Assembly: GCA_019635755.1 (NCBI GenBank)
Contig: JAHBYW010000001.1
Span: 620,001 to 684,000 of the forward strand
Length of the DNA stretch: 64,000 nt
Direction of reading: 5' to 3'
DNA from: Rhizobiaceae bacterium
GTDB lineage: Bacteria; Pseudomonadota; Alphaproteobacteria; Rhizobiales; Rhizobiaceae
Of this stretch, positions 1 to 8,822 are shown piece after piece (position 1 is the stretch's first letter; the number at the start of each line of letters is the position of its first letter). The position numbers were made by a program, and so were the translations under genes. The notes under the pieces are model-generated. The model did not search any database. It worked only from the letters and a program-made list of their open reading frames with translations, and was not told the origin of the DNA.

Positions 1-731
1 CCCAGATCCACCATTTCCACGTGCGCGACGACCAGGGTTTCGGCAGCGAGACGATGGAGCACTACCAGGCGCTCTACGACCTGCACAAAGCGCAGGTGCC
101 CGGGATGAGCATTTCGCTGAACCTCACCCGTCCGCTGGACAATGACAGCGTCACCGAACGGTTCACGCCGGCCAAGCTGCCCTTCGGCAACACCGTCGTC
201 GTCAATGTCGGCTCGATGAACATCGGACCGAAGGTGTTCGTCAATTCCGAGGACTTCATCGTGGATGCGTGTGTGTTCCTCGAGGAACGCGGCATCAAGC
301 CGGAGCTCGCCGTCTACAACCAGCGCATGATGCTCGACGTCTCGGAGATCCTGATCGCCCGCGGCGCGATCAAGCCCCCTTACTTCATCAACATCTGCCT
401 CGGCATCCACAGCGCCACGCCCTGCACCGTGGAGAACCTCCAGCAGATGGTGAAGCTGCTGCCGGAAGGCGCCCGCTGGGTCGTCAGCCCCGGCGGTCGC
501 AACTGGCTGGAAGTCGACGCGGCAGCCATCGCGATGGGCGGCCACGTGCGCGTCGGCATGGAGGACATGGTCCACTACTACCCGCACTCGGACGAGCTGA
601 TCGACAGCTGCGCGACCTGTGTCGAGAAGATGGTGAAGATCGCCGACGCGCTCGGCCGGCCGCTCGCCACCCTCGAACAGACCCGCGACATGCTCGCCGT
701 GCCCGGCAAGAAGCCGGCCGTGCACGGCTAA
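1..731 (+). CDS. BKACE family beta-keto acid cleavage enzyme (5' end outside window)
   Basis: BKACE (DUF849) enzymes condense a beta-keto acid with acetyl-CoA and release acetoacetate plus a new CoA ester. The frame is open to the window edge and reads QIHHFHVRDDQGF from base 3; this matches the family's internal H-x-H-x-RD metal-binding motif, so the true start lies upstream and roughly the first 50 residues are missing. Later family features are visible: an NVGSMN segment, an NICLG segment and a C-terminal VGMED run. It is followed after 15 bases by the flavin oxidoreductase and heads a plus-strand operon. The substrate cannot be told from sequence. Family assignment is secure; a GTG at 21 could be called as a start but would cut a conserved domain. 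Confidence 0.85.
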   Translation, partial: QIHHFHVRDDQGFGSETMEHYQALYDLHKAQVPGMSISLNLTRPLDNDSVTERFTPAKLPFGNTVVVNVGSMNIGPKVFVNSEDFIVDACVFLEERGIKPELAVYNQRMMLDVSEILIARGAIKPPYFINICLGIHSATPCTVENLQQMVKLLPEGARWVVSPGGRNWLEVDAAAIAMGGHVRVGMEDMVHYYPHSDELIDSCATCVEKMVKIADALGRPLATLEQTRDMLAVPGKKPAVHG

Positions 732-746
732 GGCAGGGAGGGAGTC

Positions 747-2654
747 GTGCCGCTGCTCGGACAACCCGGCCGCATCGGCCGGCTCGAACTGCCCAACCGG
801 GCGGTGTTCCCGCCCATGCTCATGAACTATGCCAGCGACCGCGGCGAGGTGACGGAACGACTGGTCGCCTACTACCGGTCGCTGGCGCGAGGGGGCTACG
901 GCCTCATCGTCACCGAATGCATCTTCCCGCAGTTCAAGGGCGGGATCGCCACGCGCGGCCTCGCCTTCTACGACGACCGGTTCATGCCGGGCTTCACCCG
1001 GCTTGTCGGCGCGGTGCACGAGGAAGGCGCGCTGCTCGGCGCGCAGATCTTCTTCGACGGCGCCGGCCGCATCTTCGCCTCGGAGGAGACCGTTTCCATC
1101 GGGCCGAGCGACCTCGCCCCGTTCGGCGGCCCATCGATGCGCGAGATGACCGAACAGGACCTCGAGATCATGGCGACGGATTTCGCCGATGCGGCAGCGC
1201 GTGCCAAGGCGTGCGGCGCCGACCTCGTCGAACTGCACATGGGCCACGCCCACCTGCTCGGTCGGTTCGCATCGCCCTACTGGAACCGGCGGACCGACGC
1301 GTTCGGCGGCGACCGGACGCGGCGCATGCGCTTCCCGCTGATGGTGCTGGAGCGCGTCCGCGCCGCCGTCGGGGCCGACATGCCTGTCACCGCCCGCCTG
1401 TGCCTCACCGAGCAGATCGATGGCGGCATCGACCTGGCCGAGGCGATCGCCATCGGAAAGGTGCTCAAGCAGGCCGGCATCGACGCCGTCCACACCAGCG
1501 CCGGCAGCGGAACCACGCCGCGCGGGCTGGCCAGCATCTTCCCCACCAGTTTTGCGGCCGACGCTCCGTTCGCACCAATGGCGAAGGAATTCCGGCGCGA
1601 GACCGGGCTTACGACGATCTTCGCCGGCAAGGTGCGGAGACACGACATTGCCGAGCGCCTGCTGGAAGACGGCACGGCCGACTTCGTCAGCGCCGGGCGT
1701 GCCGGCCTGGCCGATCCGGCGTGGCCGCGCGGCGAGCATGGCGCGACACCCTGCATCGGCTGCAACCAGGGATGCACGGACAGCCTGATCACCCGCAAGG
1801 AGATTGTCTGCACGGTCAATCCCGCGCTCGGCTTCGAGCATGAGTTCGGCTCGGTGGGGCCGCTTCCGACCGGCGTCCGCTGCGTCGTGATCGGCGCCGG
1901 TCCAGCCGGCATCACCTGCGCGCTCGGACTGGCGGAGCGTGGCGTCGCGGTGACCCTGATGGAACGCGGCGGGCGGATCGGCGGCGCCTACGCGGCCTCC
2001 GCCACCGTGCCCGGCAAGGAACTCTACGGCACCTATCTCGATCACCTCGCCCGCCGGCTGGAAGCGTCCGGCGTCGAGGTCATGCTGAACGCCGACGACG
2101 CGGCCGTCCGCAGACAGACAGGACGCGGAGCGCATGTGTTCTGGGCCGGCGGTTCGTCGCCGCGCGGCTGGGACAGCGGCGACGCGACCGTGCCCGTTGT
2201 CAGCGGATGGGACCTGTTCTTCGACCCGTCGGCCGCCGACCGACCCGGCCGGGTGTTCGTGGTCGGCGCCGGCCAGACCGGGTGCGATGCGGCGATCTTT
2301 CTTTCGGCGCGCGGGCACGCCGTCACGCTCTGCGACCGGCAGGACACGCCGCTCAGCGCCTTCCGGGCACGGCAGTACGACTACCAGTCGGCGCTGGAAC
2401 GCAACGGCGTAGAGATGCTGTTCGGAACGGACGCCGAGCGCGCCGAGGGCGCGGACGTCGTCACCCGCGGCAAGGACGGCACGACGACCCGGCACCAGAC
2501 CGACTCGATCTTCATTGCCGTGGGCCGCGAGCCGCTGCCGCTGCCCGACTATGCGCGGGGCGCGGTGCGACTCGGCGATGCCGCGAAGGTCGGTTCCGCC
2601 CTCGAGGCGATCCGCCAGGGCACCTTCCACGCCGCCTTTGCCGACCTGCGATGA
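747..2654 (+). CDS. NADH:flavin oxidoreductase / 2,4-dienoyl-CoA reductase-like Fe-S flavoenzyme
   Basis: A 635-residue Old Yellow Enzyme-type reductase with the long dienoyl-CoA reductase/trimethylamine dehydrogenase architecture. An FMN TIM barrel fills residues 1-340 (substrate-side HMGHAHLLGRF near 168). A 4Fe-4S cysteine cluster follows (CIGCNQGC near 336-343 and a further Cys near 356). An FAD domain starts near 380 (GAGPAGITCALGLAERG) and an NAD(P) domain near 502 (VVGAGQTGCDAA). GTG start with a GGGAGG-type ribosome site at 736-741. The stop overlaps the next ATG (ATGA). It would reduce an enoyl or dienoyl intermediate in this operon's acyl-CoA route; the exact substrate is unknown. 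Confidence 0.85.
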   Translation: MPLLGQPGRIGRLELPNRAVFPPMLMNYASDRGEVTERLVAYYRSLARGGYGLIVTECIFPQFKGGIATRGLAFYDDRFMPGFTRLVGAVHEEGALLGAQIFFDGAGRIFASEETVSIGPSDLAPFGGPSMREMTEQDLEIMATDFADAAARAKACGADLVELHMGHAHLLGRFASPYWNRRTDAFGGDRTRRMRFPLMVLERVRAAVGADMPVTARLCLTEQIDGGIDLAEAIAIGKVLKQAGIDAVHTSAGSGTTPRGLASIFPTSFAADAPFAPMAKEFRRETGLTTIFAGKVRRHDIAERLLEDGTADFVSAGRAGLADPAWPRGEHGATPCIGCNQGCTDSLITRKEIVCTVNPALGFEHEFGSVGPLPTGVRCVVIGAGPAGITCALGLAERGVAVTLMERGGRIGGAYAASATVPGKELYGTYLDHLARRLEASGVEVMLNADDAAVRRQTGRGAHVFWAGGSSPRGWDSGDATVPVVSGWDLFFDPSAADRPGRVFVVGAGQTGCDAAIFLSARGHAVTLCDRQDTPLSAFRARQYDYQSALERNGVEMLFGTDAERAEGADVVTRGKDGTTTRHQTDSIFIAVGREPLPLPDYARGAVRLGDAAKVGSALEAIRQGTFHAAFADLR

Positions 2655-3859
2655 GCGCTGCGACCGGCACGGGCGCGCTCTCCGGCCTGCGCGTCGTCGA
2701 GATCGGCTCCTTCATCGCCGGACCGTTCTGCGGGCAGCTGCTCGCCGACCACGGCGCGGACGTGATCAAGATCGAACCGCCCCGGACCGGCGACGCCATG
2801 CGCGGCTGGGGCGTGACCCTGCACGAGGGCGAGTCGCTCTGGTGGCCGGTGATCGCGCGCAACAAGCGCTCGCTGGCGCTCGATCTGAGGACAGCGGAGG
2901 GGATCGACGTCCTCCGACAACTGCTGTCGGCCGCGGACATCCTCGTGGAAAACTTCCGGCCGGGGACGCTCGAGAAATGGGGGCTGTCGCCAGCGGCGCT
3001 GCGCGCGCAGAATCCCCGGCTGATCGTCGCGCGCGTGTCGGGGTTCGGGCAGACGGGACCCTATGCGGGGCGCGCCGGCTTCGGAGCTATCGCCGAGGCA
3101 ATGGCAGGCATGCGGAACCTGAACGGTTTTCCCGACAGGGCGCCGCCGCGCGCCGGCCTGTCCATCGGCGACAGCCTCGCCGGCCTGTTCGCCACCGTCG
3201 GCGTGCTGCTGGCGCTCCACGCGCGCGACACGACCGGCGAAGGTCAGGTGATCGACGTCGGCATCACCGACGCGGTGCTGGCGGTCATGGAGAGCGTGCT
3301 GGCCGAGCATTCGGTGACGGGCGCCACGCGCCAGCGGGCCGGCACCGGGCTCACCGGCATCGCGCCGTCCAACCTCTACCCAACCGCGGACGACGAATGG
3401 ATCCTCATCGCCGGCAATGCCGACGGCGTGTTCCGCCGGCTGGCGGAGGCGATGCAGCGCCCCGAGCTGGCGTCGGACGATCGTTTCCGTTCGCACCGCG
3501 GGCGCGGCACGCACCAGGCCGAACTCGACGTGCTGGTGGCGGACTGGACGCGCGGCCATACCCTCGCCGACCTCCTGGCACTGCTCGAGTCGCACGGCGT
3601 TCCCGCCGGCCCGGTCTCCACCGAAGCGGCGGTGGTTTCCGATCCGCATTTCCGCGAGAGGCGCAGCATCGTCCAGGTGACGAGCGAGCGGTTTGGAGCG
3701 ATGACGATACAGGGCGTCGTTCCCCAGCTCGACCGGTCTCCCGGCAGCATTCGATGGCTGGGCCGTCCGCTCGGCGCCGACACGGACACGATCCTCGCCG
3801 CGGACCTCGGCCTCGATGCGCGCGCTATCGAAGCGCTGCGCCGCGCCGGGGCGGTCTGA
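2651..3859 (+). CDS. CaiB/BaiF (class III) CoA-transferase
   Basis: 402 residues, the usual size for class III CoA-transferases, which move CoA between acids and acyl-CoAs. The N-terminal GLRVVEIGSFIAGPFCGQLLADHGADVIKIE is the classic family opening. An Asp in the IGDSLAG segment, near residue 175, fits the acyl-carrying catalytic aspartate. The start at 2651 is chosen because it overlaps the upstream stop as ATGA and begins directly before the conserved domain; a longer open frame upstream is a shadow of the flavoenzyme. It probably activates the imported acid so that the lyase and reductase can act on the thioester. Confidence 0.88.
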   Translation: MSAATGTGALSGLRVVEIGSFIAGPFCGQLLADHGADVIKIEPPRTGDAMRGWGVTLHEGESLWWPVIARNKRSLALDLRTAEGIDVLRQLLSAADILVENFRPGTLEKWGLSPAALRAQNPRLIVARVSGFGQTGPYAGRAGFGAIAEAMAGMRNLNGFPDRAPPRAGLSIGDSLAGLFATVGVLLALHARDTTGEGQVIDVGITDAVLAVMESVLAEHSVTGATRQRAGTGLTGIAPSNLYPTADDEWILIAGNADGVFRRLAEAMQRPELASDDRFRSHRGRGTHQAELDVLVADWTRGHTLADLLALLESHGVPAGPVSTEAAVVSDPHFRERRSIVQVTSERFGAMTIQGVVPQLDRSPGSIRWLGRPLGADTDTILAADLGLDARAIEALRRAGAV

Positions 3860-3860
3860 C

Positions 3861-4763
3861 GTGGTCGCTGTCTCCCTTCCCCTCCCCGACCAGGTCAGGA
3901 TCGTCGAGGTCGGGCCCCGCGACGGCCTGCAGAACGAGGCAGCGAAGCTGCCCACGCACGACAAGATCAGGCTGCTCCAAGCCCTGGTGCGCGCCGGACT
4001 GAAGGAAGTGGAGATCACCTCCTTCACCCATCCGCGCTGGATTCCCAATCTGGCGGACGCGGAGGAGGTGGCGCGCGCAGCGGCAGACCTGCCCGTGCAG
4101 GCCTTCGCCCTGGTGCCCAACCGGCGCGGGCTGGAACGGGCGATCAAGGCCGGGGTGGCCGGCATCACCCTGGTCATGTCGGCGAGCGACGGGCACAACC
4201 GCGCCAACCTCAACCGGTCGCGGGGTGAATCGCTGTCCGAACTCATCGACCTGCAGCGCGAGGCCGCGGCGGAAGGCCTGACGTGCCGCATCTCCCTTTC
4301 CGTCGTGTTCGGCTGTCCGTTCGAAGGGGTCGTCCCCGCCGACGAGGTGACCGCGATCGTCAGGGCCTTCGCGGACAACGGCGCCGCCAGGATCGGGCTC
4401 TGCGACACGATCGGCGTGGCCGATCCGGCCCAGGTTCACCGGCTCAGCAGGCTGCTGCGCGGCCTGTTCCCGCAGGTCGAGTTCGAGCTGCATCTGCACG
4501 ATACCCACGGCCGCGCGCTCGCCAATACGCTGGCAGGGATGCAAGCCGGCATCGTCTCGTTCGACACGTCGGTCGGCGGCCTGGGCGGCTGTCCCTACGC
4601 GCCGGGCGCGACCGGCAATGTCTCAACGGAACTCACGGCGGCGATGCTTGCGCGGATGGACATCGCGACCGGGATCGACGTCGCGATGCTGGCCGAAGCG
4701 CGCATGATCCTCGCCCAGGGGCTTGGCAAACGCTTCGACCCGTCGATCGAGCGCGCGGCATAG
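3861..4763 (+). CDS. Hydroxymethylglutaryl-CoA lyase family protein
   Basis: 300 residues from a GTG placed one base after the preceding stop. HMG-CoA lyases split 3-hydroxy-3-methylglutaryl-CoA (or related 3-hydroxyacyl-CoAs) into acetyl-CoA and a keto acid such as acetoacetate. Visible motifs: VGPRDGLQNE near residue 15, the metal-binding HLHDTHGRALANTLAG segment, and GGLGGCPYAPGATGNV with the catalytic loop Cys. Last gene of the plus-strand set; it ends 28 bases from the convergent aldolase. Together with BKACE the route would end in acetoacetate and acetyl-CoA, which is an inference from family chemistry. Confidence 0.87.
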   Translation: MVAVSLPLPDQVRIVEVGPRDGLQNEAAKLPTHDKIRLLQALVRAGLKEVEITSFTHPRWIPNLADAEEVARAAADLPVQAFALVPNRRGLERAIKAGVAGITLVMSASDGHNRANLNRSRGESLSELIDLQREAAAEGLTCRISLSVVFGCPFEGVVPADEVTAIVRAFADNGAARIGLCDTIGVADPAQVHRLSRLLRGLFPQVEFELHLHDTHGRALANTLAGMQAGIVSFDTSVGGLGGCPYAPGATGNVSTELTAAMLARMDIATGIDVAMLAEARMILAQGLGKRFDPSIERAA

Positions 4764-4791
4764 CCTGTGGCGAGTGGCCGCCGGGCCTGTT

Positions 4792-5565
4792 CTAGCCGGG
4801 ATTGCGGACGATGATGTCCTCGGCGGCCTTGCGGATACCGGCGCCGACGATCCCGGTTCCCGACAGGCAGATGGCGCGCACGCCCTTCGCCGCGAGCGCG
4901 ACCACCGCGTCGCGGTTCGGGGCGAAGGCTGCCGCCATCGCGCCGCCGGCCGCGGCGATGTCGTCGAGGATGCCGTCGATCGCCGACTGCACGGCCGGAT
5001 GATCCATGCTGGCCCGATGGCCCATCGACATGGACAGGTCGGCGGGTCCGATGAAAGCGGCGTCGATGCCGGGCACGGCGGCGATGGCGCGGACATGCGG
5101 CAGCGCCTCGGCGTCCTCGATCTGCGCCATCACCAGCACCTTGCGCCGCGTCAGCTCGAAGTGCGCGTCGACGGTGGTGAAGCCGTGGCGGCCGGCGCGG
5201 CTGGTGGTCGCGAAGCCTCGCGTACCGTCCGGCGGATAGGTCGCGGCGCCGGCGATCGCTGCGGCCTGCGCGGCGTCCTTCACATGCGGCACGACGATGC
5301 CGCTGGCGCCTGTCTCCAGCGCCGACAGGATGTCGCTGGGCGTGCCGGCGGGGATGCGCACCAGCGCCTCGATTCCGGCGGCCTCGGCCGCGCGCACGCA
5401 GTTCTCCAGCGTCTCCAGGCTGCCAGCGCCGTGCTCGCGGTCGATGATGACGAAGTCGAACCCGGCATAGCCGAACATCTCGACCAGCGCGGGAGACGGC
5501 GCCATGACGAAGGCGCCGAACTGCAGCTCGCCGCGCCGCATGCGCTCCTTCATGTATTTACGCAT
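4792..5565 (-). CDS. HpcH/HpaI aldolase family protein
   Basis: 257 residues of the metal-dependent class II aldolase family, which cleaves 2-keto-3-deoxy acids into pyruvate plus an aldehyde. FVIIDREHG (near residue 40), MAQIEDAEAL and DAAFIGPADLSMSMG carry the expected acidic and metal-site residues. The start at 5565 is preferred over 5589 because GGGAGG lies just ahead of it and the protein then begins MRKYMKERMRRG, as relatives do. It is separated by 53 bases from the lipoyl protein gene and is probably the last gene of the minus-strand operon begun by the E1 alpha gene. Pyruvate from it could feed the adjacent E1 enzyme. Confidence 0.85.
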   Translation of the reverse strand: MRKYMKERMRRGELQFGAFVMAPSPALVEMFGYAGFDFVIIDREHGAGSLETLENCVRAAEAAGIEALVRIPAGTPSDILSALETGASGIVVPHVKDAAQAAAIAGAATYPPDGTRGFATTSRAGRHGFTTVDAHFELTRRKVLVMAQIEDAEALPHVRAIAAVPGIDAAFIGPADLSMSMGHRASMDHPAVQSAIDGILDDIAAAGGAMAAAFAPNRDAVVALAAKGVRAICLSGTGIVGAGIRKAAEDIIVRNPG

Positions 5566-5618
5566 CCGGGCCTCCCGTGCACAACGCATCCATCAGATGG
5601 ACCATGATCTGTCATGGC

Positions 5619-5861
5619 CTAGCCTATCTCGATCGAGCAGATCGACGAGCCCACCGTCGTGGGCTCGCCCAGCGGCACCAGCAACGCCGTGACCGTGCCG
5701 GCAATTTCCGACTCGATCGTGATGGTCGTCTTCTCGGACTCGATGTCGGCGAGCGCCTGCCCCGGCGCCACCCGATCCCCCACGGCGACGTGCCAGGCGA
5801 CGAGGTCGACCTCCTCCGTCGTCATGCCCATCTTGGGTATCTTGACCTTGATGCTTGCCAT
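5619..5861 (-). CDS. Free-standing lipoyl (biotin/lipoyl attachment) domain protein
   Basis: 80 residues, a single lipoyl domain: MASIKVKIPKMGMTTEEVDLV, then VGDRVAPGQALADIESEK with the modified Lys in the ESEKTTITIES hairpin near residue 43. It has no peripheral subunit-binding domain and no acyltransferase domain, so it is not a whole E2. It lies between the aldolase and the E1 beta gene in one minus-strand operon, so it probably carries the acyl group made by this E1. The acyltransferase and the E3 would have to come from elsewhere. A longer open frame upstream is not coding. Biotinylation instead of lipoylation is not excluded, but the neighbouring E1 genes favour lipoate. Confidence 0.82.
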   Translation of the reverse strand: MASIKVKIPKMGMTTEEVDLVAWHVAVGDRVAPGQALADIESEKTTITIESEIAGTVTALLVPLGEPTTVGSSICSIEIG

Positions 5862-5895
5862 CGTCTCCCCGCGCGATTGATCCGCCGCAGACCGC

Positions 5896-6888
5896 CTAGG
5901 CGACCGCGCCGAGCGACGCACTGTGCGCCATCGACAGGACCACCTGCTTCAGCGTCTCGCCCGTCGGCACGATCGCCTTGTCGAGGAACGGGCTGAACGG
6001 TACGGGCACGGTGGCGCGGCCGATGCGCTTCACCGGCCCCTTCAGCGCGTCGAACCAGTGCTCGGCGATCAGCGCAGCGACTTCGCCGGCAAAGCCGCAG
6101 ATGAGGTTGGAATCGTCGAAGACGACGACCCGACCGGTCTTGCGCACGGCCGCCTCCAGCCCTTCCAGGTCGAGCGGAAGGAGCGTGCGCGGGTCGTAGA
6201 CGTGGAGCGAGATGCCCTCGGCCTCCAGATCGGCGGCGACGCGCAGCGTCTCGGCGACGAGATGCCCGACGGCGATGACGGTGACGGAGCTGCCTTCTCG
6301 GACGACCGCGCCCTTGCCGAGCGGCACCTCGACCAGATCCTCCGGCACCGGGCCGCGCGCGGCCAGCAGCGCCGCCGGAGCGAAATAGGCGACAGGGTCG
6401 TCGCTTCGGATCGCCGCGACGAGCAAGCCCTTCGCGTCCCCGGCATTGGAGGGGATGACCACCTTCATGCCCGCGTGCATCAGATAGGGGTAGAGCTGGT
6501 CGGAATGCTGCCCCGCCAGCCCACTGCGGAAGCCGGACGCGGGGAAGATGTAGGTGACCGGGACCGTGCATTGGCCGCCGGTCATGTAGGGCAGCTTCAT
6601 CGCCTGGTCGACGAGTTGGTCGAACGCGACGAAACCCAATGCGCCGATCTGGTACTCGACGACGGGACGCATGCCCGACATCGCCGCGCCTGTCGCCAGG
6701 CCGGTGAAAGCCGCCTCCGAGATCGGCATGTCGACCACCCGGTCGTGGCCGAACTCGGCCGCCAGGCCGCGCGTCAGCCCGCGCAGAGAATGGCGGATGT
6801 CCTCGCCGACCACGAAGATGTCGGGATCGTCGGCCATGAGCTGGCGCAGCCCTTCGTTGATGGCCTGGGCGTACCGAAGCTGGCGCAT
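5896..6888 (-). CDS. 2-oxo acid (pyruvate/acetoin-type) dehydrogenase E1 component, beta subunit
   Basis: 330 residues. Begins MRQLRYAQAINEGLRQLMADDPDIFVVGEDI, the family's standard opening, and continues with MPISEAAFTGLATGAAMSGMRPVVE, then SQMSDQ-equivalent and C-terminal transketolase domains. With the alpha subunit it forms the thiamine-diphosphate E1 that decarboxylates a 2-oxo acid (or acetoin) and passes the acyl group to lipoate. The start is one base past the alpha stop, indicating translational coupling. It could be annotated as acoB or pdhB by similarity; sequence alone does not separate acetoin from pyruvate or branched-chain substrates. Confidence 0.86.
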   Translation of the reverse strand: MRQLRYAQAINEGLRQLMADDPDIFVVGEDIRHSLRGLTRGLAAEFGHDRVVDMPISEAAFTGLATGAAMSGMRPVVEYQIGALGFVAFDQLVDQAMKLPYMTGGQCTVPVTYIFPASGFRSGLAGQHSDQLYPYLMHAGMKVVIPSNAGDAKGLLVAAIRSDDPVAYFAPAALLAARGPVPEDLVEVPLGKGAVVREGSSVTVIAVGHLVAETLRVAADLEAEGISLHVYDPRTLLPLDLEGLEAAVRKTGRVVVFDDSNLICGFAGEVAALIAEHWFDALKGPVKRIGRATVPVPFSPFLDKAIVPTGETLKQVVLSMAHSASLGAVA

Positions 6889-6889
6889 C

Positions 6890-7897
6890 TCACCACCCGC
6901 GCATGGGACGGGCGGCCGTCGCGTCGGCATACATATGCGCCAGCGCCTCGTCGAAGGGCGGCCATGCACTTGCCTGGGCGAACTCCGTCGCCGCGTCGAT
7001 CTCGGCCGCCACCTCCGCGCGGACCTGCTCCAGGTCCTCCGCGCTCGCCACGCCCTGCCGCAGCAGCGACGCCTCGCCGACGAGCAGCGGGTCGCGCTTC
7101 GTCCACTCGGCCACCTCCTCCTTGGGGCGGTAGCTGAGGCCCAGCGCCTGCTCGGCGGTGAAATGTCCGACCAGCCGGTAGGTCTTGCACTCCAGCAACG
7201 ACGGTCCATCGCCGCGGCGGGCGCGCTCGACCAGCCGGCTCGCGGCCTCGTGCACGGCCTCCACGTCCATGCCGTCCACCGCCTCGCCATGCATGCCGTA
7301 GGCGGCGGCGCGGGTGTGGACATGCTCGACCGAACTCATCTCCCGGAACGAGGCGCTGATCGCGTAGAGATTGTTCTCACAGACAAAGACCATCGGCAGC
7401 TTGAAGATCGCGGCCATGTTCATCGTCTCGTGGACGACGCCCTGGTTGCTGGCGCCATCGCCGAAGAAAGGCACCGCCACCACGCCGGTCCCCTTCCGCT
7501 TGGAGGTCCAGGCGGCACCGGCGGCGATCGGCAGGCCCGCACCGACGATGCCGTTGGCGCCATAGATGCCGAGCGACACGTCGGCGATGTGCATGGAGCC
7601 GCCCTTGCCGCGATTGTATCCGTCGACGCGGCCGTACAGCTCCGCCATCATGCGGTTCGTCGCGCCACCCTTGGCGATGACATGCCCGTGGCCGCGGTGC
7701 GTGCTGGTGATGACGTCGCTTTCGCGCAGCGCCGTGCAGACGCCGACCGCCACCGCCTCCTGCCCGATATACTCATGGCAGACGCCCGGGATGTCATTGG
7801 CGTTGACGCGGTCACGCACGCGCTCCTCGAAGAGGCGGATGCGCACCATCGCGCGATAGGCATCGAGAAGCTGTCGTCCCTGCAGGCCGGGCATCAC
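6890..7897 (-). CDS. 2-oxo acid (pyruvate/acetoin-type) dehydrogenase E1 component, alpha subunit
   Basis: 335 residues. Carries the TPP-binding motif as GDGASNQGVVHETMN ending in CENN, about 30 residues apart, plus the family's GQEAVAVG and HRGHGHVIAKG segments. First gene of the minus-strand operon E1 alpha - E1 beta - lipoyl protein - aldolase. Its promoter region (7942-7991) carries the same operator as the TRAP operon, so both are probably under the GntR regulator at 8019. Confidence 0.87.
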   Translation of the reverse strand: MMPGLQGRQLLDAYRAMVRIRLFEERVRDRVNANDIPGVCHEYIGQEAVAVGVCTALRESDVITSTHRGHGHVIAKGGATNRMMAELYGRVDGYNRGKGGSMHIADVSLGIYGANGIVGAGLPIAAGAAWTSKRKGTGVVAVPFFGDGASNQGVVHETMNMAAIFKLPMVFVCENNLYAISASFREMSSVEHVHTRAAAYGMHGEAVDGMDVEAVHEAASRLVERARRGDGPSLLECKTYRLVGHFTAEQALGLSYRPKEEVAEWTKRDPLLVGEASLLRQGVASAEDLEQVRAEVAAEIDAATEFAQASAWPPFDEALAHMYADATAARPMRGW

Positions 7898-7941
7898 ACT
7901 GGTCCATCATGATCGCGCCGCAGGGTCGCGACGGTCACCCA

Positions 7942-7970
7942 ACCATGTGGAATCGCCGGCTTTCTGTCAA
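7942..7970 (-). promoter_or_regulatory. Putative sigma-70 promoter of the E1 alpha operon
   Basis: On the minus strand TTGACA (7970-7965) is followed after 17 bases by CATGGT (7947-7942), about 45 bases upstream of the E1 alpha start. The -35 is perfect and the -10 weak. The same arrangement, with an identical -35 and spacing, precedes dctP at 13212-13184, which supports both. Confidence 0.5.
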
Positions 7971-7975
7971 TCGTT

Positions 7976-7991
7976 TTGTGATCACAGATCA
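7976..7991. promoter_or_regulatory. Putative GntR/FCD regulator operator, copy 1
   Basis: TTGTGATCACAGATCA, with the 10-bp palindrome TGTGATCACA at its core. It abuts the -35 box of the E1 alpha promoter. An identical 16-mer is at 13215-13230 in the same position relative to the dctP promoter. The TTGT-NN-ACA shape fits FCD-class GntR sites; assignment to the regulator at 8019 is inferred from position. Confidence 0.65.
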
Positions 7992-8018
7992 CCGCTGACG
8001 GGTACGAAACGCTCCTCG

Positions 8019-8726
8019 TCAGGCCCAGTGACGGGTCTCGTACACCTCGGCCGCCGTGGCGATGTCGCTGACGATCGCGCGTCGCGCGCCCTCGGCATCC
8101 CCGGCCTCGAGCGCCCGCACGAGGCTGTCATGCTGCTCGTCGGTACGGCCGATGTTGCGGCTCTGGACGCCGGACTCGCGCATGTCGCGCATGATCATCC
8201 CGAAGAACGGTGCGATCTGAAGCCACAGCGATTTGACGATCGTGAATGTGATCGGAAGGCCGGCGGCGGCGTAGACGGTGAAGTGGAGCTGCTTGTTGAA
8301 CAGCATCGATTTCGGCACGTCGATGCGGGCGCCAAGCGTATGCCTCTTCCACTGCTGATTGAAGCCGTCGGCGGCCTTCAGATCGGCCTTGGCAATGCGC
8401 GTGGCCGCAGCCGCTGCCAGATTGCCCTCGAGCACCACACGAAGATCGCGAATCTCGCGGAACTTGGGCAGCGTCATCACCGGTACGCGGATGGTGCGGT
8501 TCGAATGCATCTCGATGCCCTGCTCGGAGAGCAGCTGGCGCAGCGCCTCGCGGACAGGCATCGGGCTGGTGCCCAGCCGCTCTGCCAGCGTGCGGATCGG
8601 CATCGATTCGCCCGGCGGTATGTCGCCACAGAGCAGCATCTCCTGGATCTGGTCGTAGACGCGGTCGCGGACGCCACTGCGCGAGACTTTCTCAATCTTG
8701 TCGAGAGGCGAATTCTGACGGCGCAT
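8019..8726 (-). CDS. GntR family transcriptional regulator with FCD ligand-binding domain
   Basis: About 235 residues: an N-terminal winged helix (SGVRDRVYDQIQEMLLCGDIPPG, then LGTSPMPVREALRQL) and an all-helical FCD domain (IRDLRVVLEGNLAAAAA, and a C-terminal EQHDSLVRALEAGDAEGARRA). Such proteins repress catabolic and uptake operons until a small acid binds. The ATG at 8726 is preferred because AAGG lies about nine bases upstream; 8735 is an alternative start with the AAGG too close. The gene lies between the TRAP operon and the E1 operon, both of which have the same operator, so it is the likely regulator of both. Confidence 0.85.
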   Translation of the reverse strand: MRRQNSPLDKIEKVSRSGVRDRVYDQIQEMLLCGDIPPGESMPIRTLAERLGTSPMPVREALRQLLSEQGIEMHSNRTIRVPVMTLPKFREIRDLRVVLEGNLAAAAATRIAKADLKAADGFNQQWKRHTLGARIDVPKSMLFNKQLHFTVYAAAGLPITFTIVKSLWLQIAPFFGMIMRDMRESGVQSRNIGRTDEQHDSLVRALEAGDAEGARRAIVSDIATAAEVYETRHWA

Positions 8727-8822
8727 GCCCTTCATCCTTGCGGCGAGCAGACACGCCGCCCATTGGCGAAAGCTTGAAATACAATCTGGCGCGGCGTCCA
8801 GCAAACGCCGTGTCGGCCTCCC

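Noticed and set aside
269-1843. 524-residue plus-strand frame
   Set aside because: Arg/Ala/Pro-rich and overlapping the BKACE and flavoenzyme genes in another frame.
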